A stretch of DNA of 64,000 nucleotides from Chondrinema litorale (GTDB taxonomy: Bacteria; Bacteroidota; Bacteroidia; Cytophagales; Flammeovirgaceae), in contig NZ_CP111043.1 in assembly GCF_026250525.1 (NCBI RefSeq), forward strand, positions 992,001 through 1,056,000, read 5' to 3'. The position numbers were made by a program, and so were the translations under genes. The notes under the pieces were generated by a model. The model was not told where the DNA came from and ran no database searches. It was given only the letters and a program-made list of their open reading frames with translations. Positions 1 through 8,934 of this stretch are shown piece by piece. Position 1 is the first letter of the stretch. Every line of letters begins with the position of its first letter.

Positions 1-48
1 GCTTTAACTCATACTAACATTGAGGCTGAACAGGCCAGATATTTTTAA
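1..48 (+). CDS. 3' end of an upstream gene, possibly nrdB
   Basis: An open frame enters from the left edge and stops with TAA at 46-48, encoding the tail ALTHTNIEAEQARYF. It ends 35 bases before the ribonucleotide reductase large-subunit gene on the same strand. Small subunits of this enzyme often end in an aromatic residue that docks into the large subunit, and nrdA and nrdB are often adjacent, so NrdB is a reasonable guess. Fifteen residues are not enough to prove it. Confidence 0.4.
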   Translation, partial: ALTHTNIEAEQARYF

Positions 49-83
49 TTTCAAATTCATCATCCTTTTAACGGTTAGCAGAA

Positions 84-2483
84 ATGTATGTAATTAAAAG
101 AGACGGACGCAGAGAAAGCGTAAAATTTGACAAGATTACCGCCAGAATTGAAAAGCTATGTTACAGCCTAGACCAACGGTATATCAGTCCTATAGAAATA
201 GCAAAAAAGGTAATTAATGGGTTGTATGATGGGGTAACTACTATAGAGTTAGACAACCTTGCTGCAGAAACCGCTGCAACTTTGGCTACTACCCATCCAG
301 ACTATGCACAACTGGCTGCTAGAATTGCAATTTCTAATTTACATAAAGTTACCAGTAAGTCTTTTTCAAACACCATGAAAAGACTTTACACCTATATAGA
401 TCCAGCAAATGGAGAAAATGCCCCTATGATCTCCAAAGAAGCTTATGAAGTAATTAGGAAAAATGCGGCAAAACTCGATGAGTCAATCATATACAATCGA
501 GACTATAATTTTGATTATTTCGGGTTTAAAACCTTAGAGCGATCTTATTTGCTTAAAGTAAATGGCAAAGTTGTAGAACGCCCTCAACATATGCTCATGC
601 GTGTAGCTGTTGGCATTCATATGGATGATATTGAAGCTGCCATTGAGACTTACAACTTAATGTCTGAAAAATGGTTTATCCATGCCACTCCTACCCTATT
701 TAATGCAGCTACACCAAAACCTCAACTTTCTTCATGTTTTCTGCTAACCATGAAAGACGACAGTATTGGTGGAATCTATGATACATTAAAGCAATGTGCA
801 TTAATATCACAATCTGCCGGAGGCATAGGTCTAAGCATTCATAATGTAAGAGCAACTGGTTCATATATAAAAGGAACCAATGGCAATTCTAATGGGATAA
901 TTCCAATGCTCAGGGTTTTTAATGATACTGCTCGCTATGTAGATCAAGGAGGAGGAAAACGCAAAGGTGCATTTGCTATTTATTTAGAACCTTGGCATTC
1001 AGATATTTTCGAATTTCTCGATTTAAAGAAAAACCATGGCAAAGAAGAACTAAGAGCGCGTGACTTGTTCTACGCTTTATGGACTCCAGACCTTTTTATG
1101 AAGAGAGTAGAACAAAACGAAGACTGGTCTTTATTTGATCCGAATGAAGCCCCAGGCTTGTATGACTCTTTTGGCGATGAGTTTGAAAAACTATATGCAA
1201 AATACGAGAGAGAAGGTAGAGCAAGAAAGGTGGTGAAAGCACAAGATCTATGGTTTGCCATACTAGAAGCACAAACAGAAACAGGTACACCATACATGTT
1301 GTATAAGGATGCAGCTAACAAGAAATCTAATCAGAAAAACCTAGGCACCATCAAATCTAGTAATCTTTGTACTGAGATTATGGAGTTTACTTCTAAAGAC
1401 GAAGTAGCTGTTTGTAACCTCGCCTCTTTGTCTCTACCTAGATTCGTGATTGATGATCAGTTCGACCATCAAAAGCTTTTTGAGGTAACTTATGTAGTTA
1501 CTAAAAACCTGAATAAGATAATCGACAGAAACTTCTACCCTGTACCTGAAGCAGAAAATTCAAATAAGAAACACAGACCTATAGGTTTGGGTGTACAAGG
1601 TTTGGCTGATGCATTTTTAATGCTGAAATTACCTTTCGATTCCATTGAAGCCAAACAGTTAAATAAAGATATATTCGAAACCATGTATTTTGCTGCCATG
1701 ACGGCTTCAAAAGACCTTGCCATTAAAGATGGAGCTTATACATCAATCGCAGGTTCACCGGTTTCAAAAGGAATATTCCAGTTTGATATGTGGGGTGTAA
1801 ATCCTTCTTACAGATGGGATTGGACATCGCTTAAACAAGAAGTAAAAAAACATGGTGTTCGTAACTCTTTGCTATTAGCACCAATGCCAACCGCTTCTAC
1901 ATCTCAGATACTTGGCAATAATGAGTGTTTCGAACCATACACTTCAAATATATACACAAGAAGAGTGCTTTCTGGTGAATTTATTATTGTAAACAAACAC
2001 CTACTTCGCGATTTAGTAGAGCAAGGCTATTGGAACGATGAAATGAAAAATGCACTCATCGCTGCTAATGGATCTGTGCAAGAACTAGATGTACCTCAAA
2101 GTATTAAAGACCTGTATAAAACTACTTGGGAAATTAGCCAAAAGAACATTATAGATATGGCTGCGGATAGAGGTGCTTTTATTTGCCAGAGTCAGAGTTT
2201 AAATATCTTTATGCAAGACACCAGCTTCGGAAAACTCACATCCATGCATTTTTATGCTTGGAAAAAAGGGTTAAAAACAGGTATGTATTACCTTAGAACT
2301 AAAGCTGCTAGAGATGCTATTAAGTTTACTGTTGATACTGAAAAATTGAAAAAGCCCGACACTGCTGAAACCGAACCAGTGAACACCAAAGTTTTAACTA
2401 CTGAACAACAGCAGATTGAAGCAATAAAACAAGGTAATGCCTGTTCATTGGACGATCCTGATTGCATTTCTTGCCAGGGCTAA
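84..2483 (+). CDS. nrdA: ribonucleoside-diphosphate reductase, alpha (large) subunit
   Basis: Class I ribonucleotide reductase large subunit, which reduces ribonucleoside diphosphates to deoxyribonucleotides together with a radical-generating small subunit. The 799 residues begin with an ATP-cone ([18 protein letters not shown]), the allosteric overall-activity domain. The barrel follows, with the catalytic-site segments QLSSCFL and NLCTEIM and the PMPTAST phosphate-binding loop. The C-terminal tail [10 protein letters not shown] holds the paired cysteines that re-reduce the active site. Length and all key cysteines fit an intact gene. The ATG at 84 gives the complete ATP-cone. A hairpin terminator follows, so this is probably the last gene of an nrd operon. 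Confidence 0.96.
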   Translation: MYVIKRDGRRESVKFDKITARIEKLCYSLDQRYISPIEIAKKVINGLYDGVTTIELDNLAAETAATLATTHPDYAQLAARIAISNLHKVTSKSFSNTMKRLYTYIDPANGENAPMISKEAYEVIRKNAAKLDESIIYNRDYNFDYFGFKTLERSYLLKVNGKVVERPQHMLMRVAVGIHMDDIEAAIETYNLMSEKWFIHATPTLFNAATPKPQLSSCFLLTMKDDSIGGIYDTLKQCALISQSAGGIGLSIHNVRATGSYIKGTNGNSNGIIPMLRVFNDTARYVDQGGGKRKGAFAIYLEPWHSDIFEFLDLKKNHGKEELRARDLFYALWTPDLFMKRVEQNEDWSLFDPNEAPGLYDSFGDEFEKLYAKYEREGRARKVVKAQDLWFAILEAQTETGTPYMLYKDAANKKSNQKNLGTIKSSNLCTEIMEFTSKDEVAVCNLASLSLPRFVIDDQFDHQKLFEVTYVVTKNLNKIIDRNFYPVPEAENSNKKHRPIGLGVQGLADAFLMLKLPFDSIEAKQLNKDIFETMYFAAMTASKDLAIKDGAYTSIAGSPVSKGIFQFDMWGVNPSYRWDWTSLKQEVKKHGVRNSLLLAPMPTASTSQILGNNECFEPYTSNIYTRRVLSGEFIIVNKHLLRDLVEQGYWNDEMKNALIAANGSVQELDVPQSIKDLYKTTWEISQKNIIDMAADRGAFICQSQSLNIFMQDTSFGKLTSMHFYAWKKGLKTGMYYLRTKAARDAIKFTVDTEKLKKPDTAETEPVNTKVLTTEQQQIEAIKQGNACSLDDPDCISCQG

Positions 2484-2513
2484 TTTATTGATATAACAAT
2501 AATTAATTATAGA

Positions 2514-2550
2514 AGAGAGGTTGCTATAGTGCAATCTCTCTTTATTTGTA
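2514..2550 (+). terminator. intrinsic terminator after nrdA
   Basis: An 11-bp stem (AGAGAGGTTGC paired with GCAATCTCTCT, one G-U pair) with a six-base loop is followed by a T-rich stretch. It sits 30 bases after the nrdA stop codon. Confidence 0.75.
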
Positions 2551-2662
2551 TTTTGCCAAAGCAAATTGGCCATTTTATCAAAAAATATTGCATTATAGTA
2601 ATATTTATATTTACATTCGTTTACATTTTCAGTAAAGAAATATAGCTTTTAACACAACTTCG

Positions 2663-3175
2663 ATGGAAGAGAAAAAATACAATGTGCTTTATGTTGATGA
2701 CGAAGAAAGCAATCTGAGAATTTTTAAAACAGCATTCCGAAGACACTACAATGTGTTTATAGCGGTAACTGTCGAAGAAGGTATTGATATTCTTACTGAA
2801 AACGAGATTCATCTGATTGTAACAGACCAACGCATGCCTAAGATGAGTGGCGTGGAGTTTCTTACCAAAATATTACCTGACTATCCTGATGCTGTGAGAA
2901 TGATACTTACTGGCTTTAGCGATGTACAAGCAATTATTGCAGCTATCAACTCAGGTAGAGTTTACAGGTATATAACCAAACCATGGGATAAAGACGATTT
3001 AAAAAGTATCTTGGACGAGGCTTTAACTAACTTTGAAAAAGAAAGAGTTAAAAAAGAAACTATTGCTGTTTTAGAACAAGAGAAATCTCATCTAGAAAAT
3101 GAAATTGGCAGGTTAAAATCTGAGATTGTGATTAAAGATAAGATCATTATAGACTTGGAGACCAAACTCGTCTAG
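2663..3175 (+). CDS. response-regulator receiver domain protein with C-terminal coiled coil
   Basis: This 170-residue protein starts with a receiver (REC) domain at about residues 5-125. The acidic pair is in YVDDEES, the phospho-acceptor aspartate in LIVTDQRMP, the switch threonine in MILTGFSD and the conserved lysine in ITKPWD. The DQRMP and KPWD forms are typical of receivers linked to RpfG or HD-GYP type signalling. After the receiver there is only a Glu/Lys-rich helix (about 130-170) that should form a coiled coil, with no DNA-binding or enzymatic output domain. It may signal by protein contact or dimerisation. No sensor kinase is adjacent. It converges on the next gene, with the two stop codons overlapping. 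Confidence 0.88.
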   Translation: MEEKKYNVLYVDDEESNLRIFKTAFRRHYNVFIAVTVEEGIDILTENEIHLIVTDQRMPKMSGVEFLTKILPDYPDAVRMILTGFSDVQAIIAAINSGRVYRYITKPWDKDDLKSILDEALTNFEKERVKKETIAVLEQEKSHLENEIGRLKSEIVIKDKIIIDLETKLV

Positions 3176-3687
3176 GCTGATGAAATATTAGAAACGTCCA
3201 TTTTCTTTAAGTCACCAAAATTATCTGGCAATTCAATTTCCGGAAAAGAGGCTTTTATTGCCCTTTTAATGATTAAAAGATGATTAATTGCATGTTCTAA
3301 ATTAAATCTCAACTCTCTCTTAACACTTGAAGGCACAAAATCTCTTTTAAATCCAAAAACCGGATGCGTCATACACATGGTAATAGCAAAATCAGAAGTA
3401 ATTTCTTTTATCCCTTCTTTTATTAGGTGAACTTTCTCAATAGCTCTCTCCCGATCTTTGCCAATACTTTTATCGTGTTTTTTAGAATAGTAATCTACTG
3501 TGCCAGTATAATAGCAGTTTACAAAAACATCATAAAACTCAATCACGTGCTGAATGTGCCTACCAATATAGTTTCCAGTTAAACTCTCTGTAACTTTAAC
3601 ATATTGATCATTATTAATCAAATTTAATAGATCTGTTATTTGCTCCAAGATATACAAAGATTCATCTTTTACGTGCATTCCTTTCAT
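3172..3687 (-). CDS. DinB-like four-helix protein
   Basis: A 171-residue, mostly helical protein that resembles the DinB/YfiT superfamily. It has an N-terminal helix, then GRHIQHVIEFYDVFVNCYY carrying histidines at the usual position of the first metal ligand, and a late helix EHAINHLLIIK with further histidines. Members of the superfamily bind divalent metals and include thiol S-transferases such as the bacillithiol transferase BstA, but many have no known function. Nothing here shows the substrate. Its stop overlaps the stop of the convergent receiver gene (CTAG shared). The family is a fair call from pattern recognition, the activity unknown. Confidence 0.65.
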   Translation of the reverse strand: MKGMHVKDESLYILEQITDLLNLINNDQYVKVTESLTGNYIGRHIQHVIEFYDVFVNCYYTGTVDYYSKKHDKSIGKDRERAIEKVHLIKEGIKEITSDFAITMCMTHPVFGFKRDFVPSSVKRELRFNLEHAINHLLIIKRAIKASFPEIELPDNFGDLKKMDVSNISSA

Positions 3688-3801
3688 TCTACTAAATCCG
3701 GATTACAAATAGAGTTTAAGTAAATTTATCTAAGATTAAATTTAAAAAAAAACTGTCACAAAATGAGTAACAGGTTCTAAGATTTTATTTATAATTATTA
3801 A

Positions 3802-4944
3802 TTATTCCTTAAGCAAAGCTCTGGAAATCACTATTTTCTGTATTTCTGAGGTACCCTCATAAATTTGGGTAATCTTAGCATCTCTCATCAGTCTCTCAAC
3901 ATGGTATTCTTTAACAAAACCATATCCACCATGAATCTGTACAGCCTCAATAGTTGTATACATTGCTGTTTCAGATGCATAAAGTTTTGCCATGGCACTT
4001 TGTAAAGAGAAATCCTTCTTTTTATCTTTTAGCTGAGCTGCTTGTAAACATAGTAGCCTAGAAGCCTCAATCTTTGTTGCCATTTCAGCCAATTTAAATG
4101 CAATTCCTTGATGCTGGCTTATTTCTTTACCAAATGCCTTTCGCTCTTTAGAGTAATTAATTGCAAGTTCATAAGCTCCAGAAGCAATACCCAAAGCTTG
4201 CGAGGCGATACCAATTCTTCCTCCATTTAGCGTTTTCATGGCTATTGTAAATCCTTCTCCTTCTGTACCAAGTCTATTTTCTTTTGGAACAATTACATCT
4301 GTAAAACCTAAAGAATGTGTATCAGAACCTCTTATCCCCAGTTTATCTTCTTTCTTGCCAACTACAAATCCGTCTTGGTCTTTCTCAACTATTAAACAGT
4401 TAATCCCTTTGTGTTTCTTCTCTCTGTCTGTTTGCGCAAAAACCAAATAAACAGAAGCTGTAGAACCATTGGTTATCCAGTTTTTATTTCCATTTAAAAG
4501 ATAATGGTCGCCTTTATCTTCAGCAGTAGTTCTTTGCGATGTAGCATCGCTTCCGGCTTCTGGCTCCGAAAGGCAAAATGCTCCCCAAATCTCTCCACTT
4601 GCTAATTTGGTCAGATATTTTTGTTTCTGCGCTTCAGTGCCATATTTCTCAATACCCCAACAAACCAGAGAATTATTAACCGACATACAAACTGAGGCAG
4701 ATGCATCAATCTTAGAGATTTCTTCCATCGCCAGTACATATGAAACCGTATCCATTCCTCCTCCGCCATATTTAGGGTCTACCATCATTCCTAAGAAACC
4801 TAACTCTCCCATCATTTTCACTTGTTCCATAGGAAATCGCTGCTCGTTGTCTCTCTCGATTACTCCTGGTAATAACTCTTTTTGTGCGAACTCTCTAGCA
4901 GCATCTCTTACCGCTAGTTGTTCTTCGGTAAATTCAAAATTCAT
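3802..4944 (-). CDS. acyl-CoA dehydrogenase
   Basis: FAD-dependent acyl-CoA dehydrogenase of the short/medium-chain type, which introduces the alpha-beta double bond into acyl-CoA and passes electrons to ETF. The 380-residue length is normal. Visible signatures are CLSEPEAGSDATS (the N-terminal signature and FAD-binding region), WITNGSTASVYLVFAQ, and GGYGFVKEYHVERLMRDAKI followed by IYEGTSEIQ, whose glutamate is the usual catalytic base. The start at 4944 gives the standard MNFEFTEEQLAVRDAAREFA opening. It stands alone on the minus strand. The exact acyl-chain specificity cannot be read from the sequence. Confidence 0.94.
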   Translation of the reverse strand: MNFEFTEEQLAVRDAAREFAQKELLPGVIERDNEQRFPMEQVKMMGELGFLGMMVDPKYGGGGMDTVSYVLAMEEISKIDASASVCMSVNNSLVCWGIEKYGTEAQKQKYLTKLASGEIWGAFCLSEPEAGSDATSQRTTAEDKGDHYLLNGNKNWITNGSTASVYLVFAQTDREKKHKGINCLIVEKDQDGFVVGKKEDKLGIRGSDTHSLGFTDVIVPKENRLGTEGEGFTIAMKTLNGGRIGIASQALGIASGAYELAINYSKERKAFGKEISQHQGIAFKLAEMATKIEASRLLCLQAAQLKDKKKDFSLQSAMAKLYASETAMYTTIEAVQIHGGYGFVKEYHVERLMRDAKITQIYEGTSEIQKIVISRALLKE

Positions 4945-5345
4945 ATTTATGTGTTGGTTAGAAACTTTTAAATTAAGTTATCTTATGTAGCAATAACATT
5001 AATATTATGCATGCATAACAAATCTAATCATTTTTTTCTGTTTTATTATTTTAAGAACCTAAATTTTTCAGACTTCAAATCTTATAAAAGTTTTCAAATT
5101 TAAGCTCAAATTTTATTAGATTTTGATAGTATTTTTTAATGCTGTTTAGCATATTGCCTTATTATATGCAAACAGTCTAAATCAATTAAAAAGAAGTTAA
5201 ATATCTGTGTATCAACAAATAATTTTATTTTAAATAGCATTATATTCAGATATTAGATAGCCTATAAATCCGTTTTTATAAATATTTTTTTTACCTAACC
5301 GATACTAGGGCATTAATATAGTGCCTTTAAAACTTTTTGAGATAG
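4945..5345. other. AT-rich intergenic region between divergent genes
   Basis: This 401-base stretch separates the acyl-CoA dehydrogenase (minus) from the triple-TIR gene (plus), so it should hold promoters for both. I found no perfect TAnnTTTG element and no plausible small gene. The only notable element is a perfect 14-base palindrome, TTATGCATGCATAA, at 5005-5018, about 60 bases upstream of the dehydrogenase start, which could be an operator for that gene. This is a weak inference from symmetry alone. Confidence 0.4.
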
Positions 5346-8300
5346 ATGCCCGATAGGTCTTTCAAGATAAATGATGTATTTATTTCCTATTCCAGACAAA
5401 ACCTTGATTTCGCTAAAAAGCTTTATCATCACCTAATGGAAGAAGACCTTGAGGTATGGTTTGATCAGGAAAACATACCACTGGCAGTTGACTTTCTCCA
5501 CGAAATTGAAAGCGGAATTAACCTATCTCATAACTTTATCTTTATAATCTCACCAGAATCAATTCTATCAGAATACTGCTTAATTGAAATAAAACATGCA
5601 CTTAAGCAGGGAAAAAGAATTATTCCGGTTTTGTTTGAAGAGCCAGATACCTTTACCCTCACAAAGGCGCATCCTGAAATTAAAAAACTCAACTGGATTT
5701 TCTTTAGAGAAGGCCTAGACAATTTTCACAACTCATTATTGGGGCTGCTAGATACGCTCGATCAGCATGCTGAATATGTGAGTATGCATACACATCTACT
5801 TAATAAAGCTTTGTTTTGGAGCAGAAATCAAAAAAGGTCCGAATCTCTTTTGATGGAAGAAGATCGCATTGAGGCAGAAGCTTGGCTAAAAACTACTTTC
5901 GACAATGATATCCCCCCTTGTGATGCTGTAGCACTGCAATCTGAATTTATATGTGAGAGTGAGAAATATGCCAAACTCGGCATGACGGAAGTATTCATCT
6001 GTAATGAACCTGCAGATTATGATATTGCTGTGCTAATCGGTAATGAGCTGATGAAAAACAGCTTTACTATTTGGATAAGAAATGAAGACCTTGTTGAGGA
6101 TAATGATAAAATTAGAAAAGTAATAAAAAATGCAATTGAACAAGCAGATAACTTTCTATATCTTATTTCTCCTGAATCTCTTATCTCAGACAGGTGTAAT
6201 TTTGAATTAAACTATGCAAAAACGCTTAACAAAAGAATAATACCTTTAATTGTTAAAAGAGCAGACACACAAATACTTACTCAAAACTTTCAGTTTCTTT
6301 CTTATATTGATTTTAGTGAGCCAATCAAAGTTAAATTTTACACAGATGTGTTTAAAAAAGCTTTTAACCAACTTCTAATAGAGCTTTACAAAAATCAACA
6401 TTATTACGAACAGCATAAATACTTACTAGTTCAGGCTTTACACTGGAAAAGGCAAAACGAAAATATCGCTATCTTAATTAAAGGGTATCAATATCAAAAT
6501 GCCCGCTCTTGGTGTCTCGAAGGGCAAACAAATCTAAAACATCCTCCTATAGAACTACACAAAGAATTTCTCGATACTTGTGAGAGTAGTTCTGCCCATC
6601 TTCAAAGTGAAATTTACATATCGTATGCGCGTAACGATAGCGATTTTGCACGTAGGTTAAACAACGATTTACAAATAAATGGTAGAGTAACATGGATGGA
6701 GCAAAACTATATTCCTAATGGAGTTGACTATCAGGAGGAAACCTTTAAAGCCATTGAATCATCAGACAATTATTTGCTCATAGCTTCTCCTTTTGCCATT
6801 CAGTCACCTTATTGCCGCGACGAGCTAGAGTATGCCCATGCACTCGGTAAAAGAATAATAATAGTGAAATATAGAGATTGTGATCTTAATCTTATTGTAG
6901 ATCATGATGTGCAATATACCGAAGTAAACTTTGAGTTTTTAAGCAATCGCTATGCAGAATGTTTTAGCAATTTGCTTCGAGAACTAGATGTCGATAGAGA
7001 CTACATCCGTCATCATAACCAACTTTCGCAAAAAGCGCTAGAATGGGAACAGAAAGATTTTGATACTGACTTTTTACTAAGAGGCACAGAACTAATAGCT
7101 GCTTTAGATTGGTATAAAGATGCACTCGAAAAAGAAAAGGCTCCGGCTCCTTCTCCACTGCAAATAAAACTCATAAACAAAAGTGAAGAACAGGCTGATC
7201 TTTCCAGAAAAAAATACAAACAAAGAATTAACAGGTTAAGAGTTTTAGTTGTCGTAATGGCTATCTCGCTTATTTCAGCAGGATACTTTGCCTACAAACT
7301 AGAAATTGCCAGAGTAGCCTCAGAAGAGAATGAGAAACTTGCTTATGAGCTAAGAGAAGAAGCGATTAAAAGACAAGAAACTCTCGAACTCCAAAAAAAG
7401 CGGCTAGACTCTTTACAAGTTCTGCAAGATAAACTGAACTCTGAGTTTAGAAAGCCCGCCTTCCAACGAAATGAAACATTAATTAGAGAACTGCTAAACA
7501 TTAAAGATTCACTAGCCGAAAGAATTAACCAGCAAGACGAAGTAGATATACAAACCCAAATGGCAGAAAAAGAAGAAGAACAAAAGCTTTTTGAGTTTCA
7601 CGATGGGCTGGCAGTTTATGAGCTAAAAGGCAAGTATGGCTTTATAGATGAGGAAGAAAACATAAAAATTGAACCGATATACGATGGTGCCGGAAGGTTT
7701 AGCGATGGCCTCGCCAAAGTAAGAAAAAATGGAAAGTGGGGTTACATCAATACAAGTGGAGAACTTATTATAGATTTTCAGTTTGATTTAGCCGATAATT
7801 TTGAAAATGATACTGCCAGGGTTCGGCAATTTAATGTGTCTTACCAGATTGATAGATTTAATACTTGCCTCAATAATTGCGAAGAGTTTAAAGAGAAACA
7901 ACTCATCGGAAATGCAGCAAAAAAATATGAAGCTACTGGAAATATACTTTCCGAGGGTTTACTGAGAGTCCAAAAAAATGGGAAGTGGGGTTTTATAGAT
8001 TCACAAGGCAACATTACCATTAACTTTAAATATGATGCAGCCGAAAATTTCAAAAATGGCAATGCCAATGTTGTTTATAATAACCAAGCTCAAGTAATTA
8101 ATTTACAAGGCATTTGTATTGAAAACTGTGTTACAGAACTTCTTGATTTCTCCAAAATTGATGCGAGCAAAAATATAAGAGCTTTCAACATATCTAAATA
8201 TGAAATTACTAATACGCAGTTTAAAGAATTTTTAAATACTATTAAAAAAGATAATGCCGAAGCTTCTGAATGGATAAATCTATCTCCGGGTGGTAGTAAA

Positions 8301-8777
8301 AATGCAAGTCAGGGAATTCTATGGAATGGCAATGCGTTTGAGGTTAAGTTTGGTTACGATAAAAAACCAGTCTGCTTTGTTAGCTATTATGGCGCAGAAG
8401 CATTTTGTAAATGGGCTGGTGGACGATTACCAAATGTGAAAGAGTGGGAATTAGCAACCAGTGGCAAAAGCGATAGTACTTTTTATACTTATGGTGGCAC
8501 AAATAATCTGCAAGAAATTGTATGGTTACAAGGCTTAGATAACAAACTGTGCGATGTGGATGATTCTAGATTTCCAGCTAATACAACAGGACTAAAACAC
8601 ACATCAGGTAATGTTTGGGAATGGTGTACTTTGCCTAATAATACAAATAGTGCTGTATTGAAAGGTGGAAGTTTAACTTCTGGACCTAACCAGTTTAAAC
8701 CTGCATATAACAACAAAAAAGATAAAATTGCATACGATGGCTACTTTGGATTTAGAATGGTAAAAATAGAAAAATAG
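5346..8777 (+). CDS. triple-TIR membrane protein with WG repeats and SUMF1/FGE-like domain
   Basis: The 1143-residue protein has three TIR domains in its N-terminal half (about 8-125, 212-325 and 420-540). Each keeps a C-x-x-E signature at the usual NADase glutamate position: SEYCLIE (E81), SDRCNFE (E287) and SPYCRDE (E493). Each TIR is followed by a similar helical linker with ALxW and a WL- or W-type motif. A transmembrane helix at 631-650 and a coiled coil (about 655-745) follow. Then come WG repeats (GKYGFID 762, GKWGYIN 796, GKWGFID 879) and a formylglycine-generating-enzyme/sulfatase-modifying-factor-like domain (about 943-1143; AGGRLPNVKEWELA, SGNVWEWC, GYFGFRMV). TIR domains in bacteria commonly cleave NAD+ or act as signalling scaffolds. 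The TIRs are probably cytoplasmic and the C-terminal part outside. A paralogue lies at 46859-51118. No defence gene is adjacent. Confidence 0.9.
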   Translation: MPDRSFKINDVFISYSRQNLDFAKKLYHHLMEEDLEVWFDQENIPLAVDFLHEIESGINLSHNFIFIISPESILSEYCLIEIKHALKQGKRIIPVLFEEPDTFTLTKAHPEIKKLNWIFFREGLDNFHNSLLGLLDTLDQHAEYVSMHTHLLNKALFWSRNQKRSESLLMEEDRIEAEAWLKTTFDNDIPPCDAVALQSEFICESEKYAKLGMTEVFICNEPADYDIAVLIGNELMKNSFTIWIRNEDLVEDNDKIRKVIKNAIEQADNFLYLISPESLISDRCNFELNYAKTLNKRIIPLIVKRADTQILTQNFQFLSYIDFSEPIKVKFYTDVFKKAFNQLLIELYKNQHYYEQHKYLLVQALHWKRQNENIAILIKGYQYQNARSWCLEGQTNLKHPPIELHKEFLDTCESSSAHLQSEIYISYARNDSDFARRLNNDLQINGRVTWMEQNYIPNGVDYQEETFKAIESSDNYLLIASPFAIQSPYCRDELEYAHALGKRIIIVKYRDCDLNLIVDHDVQYTEVNFEFLSNRYAECFSNLLRELDVDRDYIRHHNQLSQKALEWEQKDFDTDFLLRGTELIAALDWYKDALEKEKAPAPSPLQIKLINKSEEQADLSRKKYKQRINRLRVLVVVMAISLISAGYFAYKLEIARVASEENEKLAYELREEAIKRQETLELQKKRLDSLQVLQDKLNSEFRKPAFQRNETLIRELLNIKDSLAERINQQDEVDIQTQMAEKEEEQKLFEFHDGLAVYELKGKYGFIDEEENIKIEPIYDGAGRFSDGLAKVRKNGKWGYINTSGELIIDFQFDLADNFENDTARVRQFNVSYQIDRFNTCLNNCEEFKEKQLIGNAAKKYEATGNILSEGLLRVQKNGKWGFIDSQGNITINFKYDAAENFKNGNANVVYNNQAQVINLQGICIENCVTELLDFSKIDASKNIRAFNISKYEITNTQFKEFLNTIKKDNAEASEWINLSPGGSKNASQGILWNGNAFEVKFGYDKKPVCFVSYYGAEAFCKWAGGRLPNVKEWELATSGKSDSTFYTYGGTNNLQEIVWLQGLDNKLCDVDDSRFPANTTGLKHTSGNVWEWCTLPNNTNSAVLKGGSLTSGPNQFKPAYNNKKDKIAYDGYFGFRMVKIEK

Positions 8778-8934
8778 CATTTTGGCAATTATTTATTTAA
8801 TACAGAAGCATTCTCAACTTGATTTAGAGTAATTTTAGAGCATATCATCTACATACAAACTAGCATTATTTCATTATTAATTCGATCTGATTTTTTTAGG
8901 TTATCAACCGCAATTAGTTAAATTATACATAAAT

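Noticed and set aside
4607..4990. A 127-codon frame antisense to the acyl-CoA dehydrogenase
   Set aside because: The opposite strand encodes a clear family member over the whole stretch. The antisense frame is a by-product of codon bias.
5346..8777. A multi-gene defence island around the triple-TIR genes
   Set aside because: Neighbouring genes (acyl-CoA dehydrogenase, BNR secreted protein; nqrF, aminotransferase) are ordinary housekeeping or surface genes. No nuclease, cyclase or restriction gene is adjacent.
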